NCBI GenBank assembly: GCA_026706455.1 | Contig: JAPOYS010000148.1 | Span: 55,330-119,329, forward strand | From: Chloroflexota bacterium | GTDB lineage: Bacteria; Chloroflexota; Anaerolineae; Aggregatilineales; Phototrophicaceae | Reading direction: 5' to 3' | Length of the DNA stretch: 64,000 bases | Part shown: positions 39,146 to 46,798 of the stretch, in pieces | Position numbering within the stretch: position 1 is the first letter of the stretch | Layout: each line of letters starts with the position of its first letter | Made by a program: the position numbers and the translations under genes | The notes under the pieces: model-generated | Database searches by the model: none | What the model was told of the DNA's origin: nothing | What the model saw: the letters and a program-made list of their open reading frames with translations, nothing else

Positions 39146-39183
39146 AGCCGGGTCCGCAATCATCAATTGCGAGCCCGGTTTTT
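39146..39183 (+). terminator. Intrinsic terminator of the 38596 gene
   Basis: A long stem: arms 39146-39160 and 39166-39180 pair over about 15 positions with one C-A mismatch and two G-T pairs, the loop is CATCA, and a T-run (39179-39183) follows. It lies 28 bases after the stop codon. Confidence 0.8.
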
Positions 39184-39226
39184 CGTGGCAGGCGCGTCGC
39201 TGCCCTAGAAATCACAGGCGCCGGGA

Positions 39227-40591
39227 TCAGTTCGCCCGCTTCCAGACCCCACCGACCAAATTGAACAGTACAATCTCGGCGCTTGCGTCTCCCGCTGCCT
39301 GCACTGAAGCGCGCAGGCGAGCCGAGCCGTCCGAGCCGATTGCGACACTCGCGTCGACAACCTGGACTTCAGTTGGCGGCGCGTTCAATCTATATCGTTC
39401 GTAGGCGGTCAGGCGCGCGCTTTCATCGGCGGTGTCGTAGAGACTCAGCCACTCGTCTTGACGGCGCGCTGTCATCAGTTGCGCCTCCAGGTTGAGGCGC
39501 CATAGAACAAAGTCCCGCCAATCCAGATCGGCTTCTCCAAGACTCAGGTTGATCCCTTGCTCAACTAGGGATAGGTCGCCGGAATCAGTCAGCGCCGACA
39601 AGAGCCGGGCGATTTTGTCAGCGCCGTAATTGGCGGCCAGCGAACGCATCAGGGTCGCGCCGCCGTCCAGTCGCGTGAAGGTCTCGCTGAGCCAGGCGAT
39701 GGCCGAAGCCCGCAGGAAATGGCTGTCATGGAAAGGCGAGAGCTTGAGGTAGCCGGTGTGCGCGTCGACGAGCCGCTCAGCCAGCAATTTGCTGACGAGC
39801 AGCTGCCGCCAGCCATCGAAGGGATAATCGGCGCGCGCGATATCAAGGTAGGGCGATCGTATCAGCAGGCGCATGTTCGCTTGATCCAGCCAAGCCGCCT
39901 CATGGGCCGCTTCGGCTGCTATGTCCACCGATAGCGGCGGCAATCCGGCGCATTCCAGGATCTCGCAGCCGTTCTCAAGCCAGGCTGAAAGCGCGTCGGT
40001 TACCTGCCGCGCGAACAGTTCATCCGCGTCGCGATAGCGGACGACAAGAGCGCTCGATTCAAGGCTGTGGCCCTCACCCCAAAATGATAGATCCTGCGCG
40101 ACATGGCGCCAGCCCTCGTCCGAACGGCGATAAAACCACAAGCGTACGTAGGGCAGGTCCTTGATGTTTTCCTGAACGAGCACACGCGCGCGGTCGCGGT
40201 CGATTGTCACATCCAGAATGTTGCCCGGCAGATCGATATCGCCGGCCGACTTCAAGACGCCGTATTGCTGGAATAAAGCCTGCTGTCCAGCGAGCCAGTT
40301 CGCGTCCTCAGTGTTCTGAATATTGAGGAAGCTATTGAGATCGCCAATGCGAAGCGCCGCCATCTCCGCTTTGACCGTGTCCTGCAGCAGCTGCGCAAAT
40401 TGCCTTTCGATTTCCAGCAATCGCTGGCGCAAGAAAAGCAATCCCAAGGCGATTGAGGCAGCCAGCAGAAGGACGAGCGCCAGCAAAGCCAAGGCTGCGC
40501 GCCGGCGTCTGCGCTTCTCGGCCGCGCTCTCGCGGCTGGACCCGTCGATGCGCTGCGATTCCACATCCCATTCCAAGCGTATCCGGCTCAC
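39227..40591 (-). CDS. Membrane-anchored protein of unknown function upstream-coupled to birA
   Basis: I do not recognise the family. 454 residues: a basic cytoplasmic start (AAEKRRRRRAA), one membrane helix at about 33-53, then a large outer domain. Around residues 255-330 there is a helical stretch (LVSKLLAERLVDAHTGYL, then ASAIAWLSETFTRLDGG) that vaguely recalls metal-free peptidase-MA-like folds, but no HExxH is present. A C-terminal beta-rich part follows. Its start lies three bases after the birA stop, so the two are co-transcribed. Confidence 0.7.
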   Translation of the reverse strand: MSRIRLEWDVESQRIDGSSRESAAEKRRRRRAALALLALVLLLAASIALGLLFLRQRLLEIERQFAQLLQDTVKAEMAALRIGDLNSFLNIQNTEDANWLAGQQALFQQYGVLKSAGDIDLPGNILDVTIDRDRARVLVQENIKDLPYVRLWFYRRSDEGWRHVAQDLSFWGEGHSLESSALVVRYRDADELFARQVTDALSAWLENGCEILECAGLPPLSVDIAAEAAHEAAWLDQANMRLLIRSPYLDIARADYPFDGWRQLLVSKLLAERLVDAHTGYLKLSPFHDSHFLRASAIAWLSETFTRLDGGATLMRSLAANYGADKIARLLSALTDSGDLSLVEQGINLSLGEADLDWRDFVLWRLNLEAQLMTARRQDEWLSLYDTADESARLTAYERYRLNAPPTEVQVVDASVAIGSDGSARLRASVQAAGDASAEIVLFNLVGGVWKRAN

Positions 40592-40594
40592 GAT

Positions 40595-41362
40595 TCAGGC
40601 TCCGTCAGCGGCGAGTAGCTGGAGCATTCCGCCATCTGTCCGATGAATTCGCCCACTTTCATCGCAAATGAGCAAGCTGCCGTCCGACAGGACATCAATG
40701 GCGACGCCGGAAATGTTGCCGATAGCGACGGCTTGATTCAGCGTGGTCAGTCTGCTTTTCCAGTTTGCGAATAGGCCGGGCGCCGCGATTTGCCTATACC
40801 AGCGCTCGATCTTGAATATCAGCGCCGCGATCAATTCGGCGCGATCCAGTCGGCGTCCGGCGCCGTCTTCCAGGCTGATGGCTCTTTCGCTCAAGGGAGT
40901 AAAATCGAAGTCAGCGCGCACGTTGACGCCGATGCCGAGTACCGCGCCTATCAAGCGGTCAGCTTGCCATAGAGCCTCCGGCAGCAGGCCGCAAACTTTC
41001 TTGCCCTCGATTTGTACATCATTTGGCCATTTGATGCCGACGCCTTCGCAGCCGACTTCTTCAGCCAGGTCATAGACGCTTAGGGCGGCGAGCATGTTCA
41101 AACGCGGAAGCTGCGCCGCCTCGGGCTTCAGTATTAGCGATAGCGCCAGCGCTTCATTTGGAGGCGTCTGCCAACTCCGACCATGGCGGCCTCGGCCGCG
41201 CGTCTGTTCATTGGCGATGACGACGGCGCCTGCCGGCGCGCCCGCCGCCAGCCAGGCTTTCGCCACATCATTGGTGCTCTCGACTCGCTCGAAGTACTTG
41301 AAGGGGCAAGCCAGCTTCTGCGCCAAGATCGAATGCGACAGCGTCATTTCAAAGCCACTCAT
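40595..41362 (-). CDS. birA: Biotin--[acetyl-CoA carboxylase] ligase
   Basis: Attaches biotin to carboxylase carrier proteins. About 255 residues with VESTNDVAKAWL, the biotinyl-AMP loop GRGRHGRSW, and GIKWPNDVQIEGKKVCG, then the small C-terminal SH3-like domain. It lacks an N-terminal HTH, so it is the non-regulatory, class I form. I chose the ATG at 41362 because AAGGA lies just upstream; an in-frame ATG at 41392 would add 10 residues. Confidence 0.9.
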   Translation of the reverse strand: MSGFEMTLSHSILAQKLACPFKYFERVESTNDVAKAWLAAGAPAGAVVIANEQTRGRGRHGRSWQTPPNEALALSLILKPEAAQLPRLNMLAALSVYDLAEEVGCEGVGIKWPNDVQIEGKKVCGLLPEALWQADRLIGAVLGIGVNVRADFDFTPLSERAISLEDGAGRRLDRAELIAALIFKIERWYRQIAAPGLFANWKSRLTTLNQAVAIGNISGVAIDVLSDGSLLICDESGRIHRTDGGMLQLLAADGA

Positions 41363-41510
41363 TGATTCCTTGTTTCGCATTGTAGCAGACATGGCAGGGC
41401 GACTAGAATAGAATCCGCCGCGATTGCGAAGCGAAGGCGGATCTTGCTGGAGCCAATCTGAAATTGGGCATGTCCATTACGCTCAGCGCGATTTTAGGAG
41501 AGGGGCTGGT

Positions 41511-42023
41511 ATGAATCAAATCTGGACGCCATGGCGGTTGGATTACATCAAAGGCAAGCGCGACGGCTTTGATTCATGCCTGTTTTGCCAGATCGCGGAG
41601 GCGCCCGAAGATGACGCTGAGCGCCAGGTCATCGCCCGCTCATCCTACACCTATGTCGTACTCAATCGCTATCCTTATACCTACGGCCATACAATGGTCA
41701 TTCCCTACGCGCATGAATCGTCGCTCGAGGACATGTCGACTGCGGCTTTAGCCGACTTGATGCTCATGACGAATCGCGCGATGGGCGCGCTGCGGGAAGT
41801 GGCGCAACCGCCGGCTTTCAATATCGGCGCGAATATCGGCGCGGCCGCTGGCGCTGGCATCGCGGCGGATTTTCACTTTCATATCGTGCCGCGCTGGAAT
41901 GGCGATCACAATTTTATGCAATGCATCGGCGGCGCGCGCGCCATACCCGACACGCTGTCCAACATAGCGGAGCAGATGCGCGAGGCTTGGCAAAGCCTGT
42001 ACCTTTCGACGCCAGACAGTTAA
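41511..42023 (+). CDS. HIT-family nucleotide hydrolase/Ap4A phosphorylase-like protein
   Basis: 170 residues. It begins WTPWRLDYI and has the zinc-type CLFC pair (C23, C26) and FNIGANIGAAAGAGIAADF, like actinobacterial Ap4A phosphorylase-type HIT proteins. The HIT motif reads DFHFHIVPRW: the nucleophile-position His (H122) and the last His (H124) are kept, but the first His is Asp120. Ribosome binding site AGGAGAGGGG precedes the ATG. It is divergent from birA. A short inverted repeat (AAGCGAA/TTCGCTT, 42028-42050) follows the stop but has no T-run. Confidence 0.85.
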   Translation: MNQIWTPWRLDYIKGKRDGFDSCLFCQIAEAPEDDAERQVIARSSYTYVVLNRYPYTYGHTMVIPYAHESSLEDMSTAALADLMLMTNRAMGALREVAQPPAFNIGANIGAAAGAGIAADFHFHIVPRWNGDHNFMQCIGGARAIPDTLSNIAEQMREAWQSLYLSTPDS

Positions 42024-42154
42024 ACGCAAGCGAATGCCCAGTGTTCGCTTTCAGCCGCACTCCGACTTGGCGCCGCGCATCTGATGAGAAGCCGCTGCTT
42101 AGGCAAGCATGAGGCAGCTGGCTTCGTTTGTCGGCTCGGCTCAACCAGGCGAGG

Positions 42155-44131
42155 ATGCGATTGAGAATACGCGCAAGTCTAGGTAAGCGCCGGCGCGATT
42201 TGGCGAGTCTGCTTCTGGTCGTCTTGCTGGCGGCTGCTCTGCGCTTGGGGCGAAGCGATGTCGTCGAGTACTTTCATGATGACGCGATGCTGGCTACCCT
42301 GGCGCTGGAACTGGCTGATGGACAGCGCTTCCCGCTGACCGGCATTCTGTCCTCGACCGGCATCCCCAATTCGCCGGTAAGCGTATATTTCCTGGCGCTT
42401 CCTTTCGCCCTGTTTTCAGATCCGGCTGTCGTAATTCATTTTGTCATGATCTGGAATGCGCTCGGCGTCGCCCTCTTGTGGCTGCTGGCGCGCTGGCACT
42501 GCGGTTGGCGCATAGCGCTATTCGCGGGCCTCGCTTATGCCGTCAATCCCTGGGCTGTCTTATTCAGCCGCAAAATCTGGGCGCAGGAGCTGCATACGCC
42601 TATCATCATCCTGGGTCTGCTGCTATTGCTCAAGGGCTTCTGGGAGTTGCGTGACAGCGGGCGGCGAGCGCGGTCCGTTGCTGTGTCGCAAAGCCTGGGC
42701 CTCCCGATCCTGCTATTTGGCCTCCAATTTCATTTCGCTGCCTGGCCCCTCGCCTTGCTGATTCCGGTCTCGTTCTGGCTGGGTCGGCGCCGGCTGCACA
42801 TTGGCGCTGTCCTCGCGGCAGTCGCGCTGTCAACGGCGGTCTGCGCGCCCTACGCCCTGGGCTTGGCGCAAACGCTCGAAAGCGATCCCGCACGGATTTC
42901 CGATGCTATGGCGCGGTCTGTCGGCAGCCGTCCGCAGTTCAGCAGCGCCTCCCTTAGCGCAACTCTGCGCCTCGCCGCCGGCGCTGGATTAGAATACTGG
43001 CTCGCTCCCGACCAGGTCGCCGATATCACAGCCGGGTTCACGCCGCTGCTCCCGCTCGCCTTCGCCTTGATCCCCCTCATCGCGCTTGGCATAGGCGCGG
43101 CAATCGCGCAAATGCGCAGTTTTGCCTGGCTTATACTGATCTGGGCTTTTCTGCCGAGCCTGCTGCTGATAGTCGAATGGACGCCCGTCTACATTCACTA
43201 TTTCATCCCCTCAATCCCGGCGCTGGCGCTCTTGGTAGGCATCGGTCTCGATCGAGTTTTGCGGCTCGCTGCGCGCTCTTATGCCTTGCAGACCCTCGTA
43301 TGCCTGTCCTTCGCGCTTATCCTCGCCCTGCAGATCCAAGCATGGCATGCCGCTCTGGGCTATGTAGACAGGCGTCACGTGAATTATCCCGGCTTCACCA
43401 CGCCTTTGTCGAAGCTATTGCCCTTGCGCGACGCCCTGTCCGCCGTTGACGATGTGGTGGTGCTTGCGCCGGGCATGGCTTGGAACTTGCATCATGAGGT
43501 CGCGGTATGGGATACGCTATTGTGGGATTCAGCCAAATGCGCGCGCACGATAGTCCCGGCCGGCTACGCGGTATTTCCGAATCAGGCATTTGCCGCCCTC
43601 ATGGCCCCCGGCGCTCCACAGGGTCGTCTGACGGATCTGTATCGCAACGAGAGCGCAAAGTCTTTCCCAACAAGGGAAGGCGGCCGCGAATACACGCTAT
43701 ATCGGTGGAGCGCGGCGCCGGCTTGGCATGATTCATCCATTCACCCCATCGCGCCTCAGCGATTCGCCAATGGCATCCGCTTAACCGGCTATCGTTGGCA
43801 AGACGATCAGATCGCGCTCGAGTGGCTTCTGCCCGCGCGGCAGACCGGCGAAGATCTGCAGTACAGCGCGCAAGCGTACGCCGCCGATGGCACGCGCCTG
43901 GCGCAGCTTGACGCCCGCTTTTGGCACGGACGGCACTGGTGTGAAGGCGATCGCCTTCTGACCTTTGGTCCGTTGGTTCAGCAGGAATCCGCAAGATCCC
44001 TGACGATAGCGCTGTACAAGCTACGCAAGGGAAAAGAGGCGGAGGGCTACATCAATGTTGAGCTGTTGGATGAAATGGATAGGCCAACAAGGCAGAGCGT
44101 CGCGATTCGCATAGCGGCGGGAAACGGCTAA
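42155..44131 (+). CDS. GT39-like multi-pass membrane glycosyltransferase
   Basis: About 658 residues. After the first helix there is VVEYFHDDAMLATLALEL, the acidic pair position of GT39-type transferases, then about 10 helices and a soluble C-terminal region from about residue 410. The NSPVSVYFLALPF and NPWAVLFSRKIWAQ segments fit the family's second and third conserved blocks. I use the ATG at 42155, preceded by an AGG-rich stretch; a TTG at 42128 would add nine residues. Its stop overlaps that of the convergent gene by four bases. Confidence 0.75.
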   Translation: MRLRIRASLGKRRRDLASLLLVVLLAAALRLGRSDVVEYFHDDAMLATLALELADGQRFPLTGILSSTGIPNSPVSVYFLALPFALFSDPAVVIHFVMIWNALGVALLWLLARWHCGWRIALFAGLAYAVNPWAVLFSRKIWAQELHTPIIILGLLLLLKGFWELRDSGRRARSVAVSQSLGLPILLFGLQFHFAAWPLALLIPVSFWLGRRRLHIGAVLAAVALSTAVCAPYALGLAQTLESDPARISDAMARSVGSRPQFSSASLSATLRLAAGAGLEYWLAPDQVADITAGFTPLLPLAFALIPLIALGIGAAIAQMRSFAWLILIWAFLPSLLLIVEWTPVYIHYFIPSIPALALLVGIGLDRVLRLAARSYALQTLVCLSFALILALQIQAWHAALGYVDRRHVNYPGFTTPLSKLLPLRDALSAVDDVVVLAPGMAWNLHHEVAVWDTLLWDSAKCARTIVPAGYAVFPNQAFAALMAPGAPQGRLTDLYRNESAKSFPTREGGREYTLYRWSAAPAWHDSSIHPIAPQRFANGIRLTGYRWQDDQIALEWLLPARQTGEDLQYSAQAYAADGTRLAQLDARFWHGRHWCEGDRLLTFGPLVQQESARSLTIALYKLRKGKEAEGYINVELLDEMDRPTRQSVAIRIAAGNG

Positions 44132-46665
44132 GGCGCCGTCTCAGTCGCCTCAATTGCGTCGATTTCGTTCGCTTCCTGCGTACTCTGCGGAGCGGATGTT
44201 CCGTTCTCGATCCCTGCATCGTCCGGGGGAGTTGTCGCCGTTAATTCGAGCACTTCGTCCGCAATATCCCAGGGAACCACAAAGGTATCGTGGACCATCT
44301 CCGCATCGACGCCATCTTCCTCAAGGACTGTCACGTACCCCAGTCTCGGGTAGGCAAAGCCGTCGTGAATATAAAGCCCGACGGAGAGGCTGTAGTCAAG
44401 CATATTGACTTCATCGGAAAAGCGGTGAAATGTGGTGAAGGATTCGCCCCAGCGCCAATACTTGGTGGGCAAGCGCGGGGTCTGATCGTCTTGCGCGAAG
44501 ATGTCCCCATCCGCATCCAGCAGATGAGCGAAAACGGTGTAGTTGTCTTCGGGCGTTGATTCCGCCTTCCAGCTCAGCGAAACTTCGTTGAGGTCTAGGT
44601 CGAGCTTAAACGACTCGAGACGGATCGCGTCGGCGAAGACGGGCTGGGCGTCAACCGGAATCTCGGTGTAGCCGGCGGGGCTGGGCTGGGACCTAGCTGT
44701 GACAACGGCGCCAATTGGCAAGAGGACTGGATCAATATTCTGGCCCTCGACGTTGGTAGCGGCTATTGTTGTCGAGCGCATATCGCTTTTCCACTCGACC
44801 AGCAGATCAAATGGATAGCGCCCATAAGCGGCGCCGCTGATGTTGATCAAGTACTCGTCGGGATAAATCAGGTCGGCTTGCCAGCGCGACGTCCGCAAGC
44901 TGCCGGCGCCCGGAAAAGTGGCGTAGCGGCCAATTTCATGACCATGATCGTCGACCAAGGTGAGGAATATGCTATTGTCGCCCGTTGACTGCTTGAGCAC
45001 TTGCCAATAGAGCGTGACTCTTACGCGGTCGCCGGCCGCGTATCGCCGATCGCTGCGTTCGTACGCAACCAGCGCGACACCACCAAACTCAGCATATACG
45101 GGCCGCGCCATAGCGGGCACAGCCTCGACGGGCTGCGGCGCGCTGTACTGGCTGGCGATTACCGTAAAAGGCGCAAAGAGCGCGACTAGGCCCAGCAAGC
45201 GCAATTGCCAGACCATGGCGTCATGCAATAGCTCCTTGGGAACGGCATCGCCCGCCCGCACGAACTCCAAGTTTGGCGGGCGCAAGGAAAATGCTATCCA
45301 CCAGACGACTTCGACGAAGCCAACCGCGAGCAAGGGGCTGACGACGCCGATCAACGGGAAGAGCACTCGGCCCTCAGCCGCGCGCGTCAATGTGCTCCAG
45401 TAAAGGACGCCCAGCCACAAGAGCAGCAGGGCGAAGGCTAACGTAAGCAGATGCGCCAGCTCGTAGCGGGCGTAGGCGAAGTCGCTGATCGCCAGCAATT
45501 GCAGGCACAGGAATACGCAGCCGACCATACTTAGGAAGGTCATCAGGTCCAGCAATAGGTAAAAGATGCTCGCCACCTGAATATTGAGCGCGCCGAAGAG
45601 CCCCCAATATGACATGCGAAACTGTTGATATTCCGAAAACAAGTCGGCTAGGCTGAATGTAATCCCGCGGGGACCCGCGATATTTGCCATGGTGAATAGG
45701 CCGAAGGGCTCGCCGTAGAGTTGAACGTTGCGGAAATACCACCAGCCGGCAATCAACAGCCAGAACAGCGTTAGCGCGTACAGAAAGATCGCCAGACCGC
45801 GTCGATCCTGCGACTTGCGAAAAGCCAGCAACGCCACCAGCAGGATGACTGGGAGCAGCACCAAGCCCGTCAGCTTTGTGAGACTGGTCAACGCGAATAG
45901 CAGCGCGAGCGACAAGCTGCGACGAAGCGAAAAGCCGCCTCTGAGCGTACGCAGCATGACCAGGATCAGGGCGCTGTTCAAGGTCATCGCCAGGCTGTCG
46001 TTGTTGACGGAGGCGCTGACGAAAATGAACATGGGGTTGAGCCCGGTGATGGCGGCGGCAACGAAGGCGACGGTGGAACGCTGCGGCGACACGATCTCGC
46101 CGATCTTGTAGACGAGAACAATCGTTGCGGCGCCGAAAGCGAGACCAAGAAGCCGCATGGACGTGGCGGCCAGACCGGCGCCGGCAAATTGCGACAGCGA
46201 ATCGTCCGGCAGAACGAGGTTCTTGTTGCCGAAGGCGCCCGGCTGCCCCGCGCTCACATGCGGGTTGAGAAGGCGATAGAAGTCCGAATCGTCGATGTTA
46301 AAGGGCGCGGAGGCCAGCGCCATTACAGCGTAGTAGAGCGGCGGTTGGCTGCCATGCTGGCGGAAGATGGCGTCGGAGCCGTCAAACTCTTGCTTCGGCA
46401 AGCTGCCGGTCTTGCGCAAATGCTCCACATAGCCGAAATGCCAAAGCTCGTCATTGGCTTCAAATACTGGCGTCGCAACGACATACATCAGGCCGAAGAC
46501 GGCATAAAACAAAAGCGCCCATTGCAGCAGGCTCAGCGGAATGTCGACCGAATTCAACCATCGCCAGCCCTTGCGCAGCCTCTGGCCCAGCCAGTCTAGG
46601 TTGCGCGTCAAGCGATTAACCAGGCGTCGCACCTTCGGTTTCAGCCGGGCGAGTCTTGCTTGCAT
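44128..46665 (-). CDS. GT39/DUF2142-like membrane protein with C-terminal beta domain
   Basis: 845 residues. A basic N-terminus is followed by a first helix and then VFEANDELWHFGYVEHLR (D72, E73) and GSQPPLYYAVMALAS, the pattern of the GT39/DUF2142 clan. About 10 helices run to near residue 510. From about 540 to 790 the sequence is soluble and beta-rich (RVRVTLYWQVLKQSTGDNSI), repeated in outline near 690 (EVSLSWKAESTPEDNYTVF), suggesting two carbohydrate- or Ig-like outer domains. The end is acidic. The sugar and acceptor are unknown. Confidence 0.75.
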   Translation of the reverse strand: MQARLARLKPKVRRLVNRLTRNLDWLGQRLRKGWRWLNSVDIPLSLLQWALLFYAVFGLMYVVATPVFEANDELWHFGYVEHLRKTGSLPKQEFDGSDAIFRQHGSQPPLYYAVMALASAPFNIDDSDFYRLLNPHVSAGQPGAFGNKNLVLPDDSLSQFAGAGLAATSMRLLGLAFGAATIVLVYKIGEIVSPQRSTVAFVAAAITGLNPMFIFVSASVNNDSLAMTLNSALILVMLRTLRGGFSLRRSLSLALLFALTSLTKLTGLVLLPVILLVALLAFRKSQDRRGLAIFLYALTLFWLLIAGWWYFRNVQLYGEPFGLFTMANIAGPRGITFSLADLFSEYQQFRMSYWGLFGALNIQVASIFYLLLDLMTFLSMVGCVFLCLQLLAISDFAYARYELAHLLTLAFALLLLWLGVLYWSTLTRAAEGRVLFPLIGVVSPLLAVGFVEVVWWIAFSLRPPNLEFVRAGDAVPKELLHDAMVWQLRLLGLVALFAPFTVIASQYSAPQPVEAVPAMARPVYAEFGGVALVAYERSDRRYAAGDRVRVTLYWQVLKQSTGDNSIFLTLVDDHGHEIGRYATFPGAGSLRTSRWQADLIYPDEYLINISGAAYGRYPFDLLVEWKSDMRSTTIAATNVEGQNIDPVLLPIGAVVTARSQPSPAGYTEIPVDAQPVFADAIRLESFKLDLDLNEVSLSWKAESTPEDNYTVFAHLLDADGDIFAQDDQTPRLPTKYWRWGESFTTFHRFSDEVNMLDYSLSVGLYIHDGFAYPRLGYVTVLEEDGVDAEMVHDTFVVPWDIADEVLELTATTPPDDAGIENGTSAPQSTQEANEIDAIEATETAP

Positions 46666-46798
46666 GTTCGCGCGTCACCGTCTTTGGAACTTTGCCAGGC
46701 GGAAGTGTGGTTCATAACAGACAGTATAATGCCAATCCATTGACCGCAACATAATTTGGGCATTGGTCGCGCTGGCGCAACTGGAATCCGGCATAGCG

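Noticed and set aside
42028-42050. Inverted repeat after the HIT gene as a terminator
   Set aside because: The 7-bp stem has a nine-base loop and no T-run, so support is too weak for a separate call.
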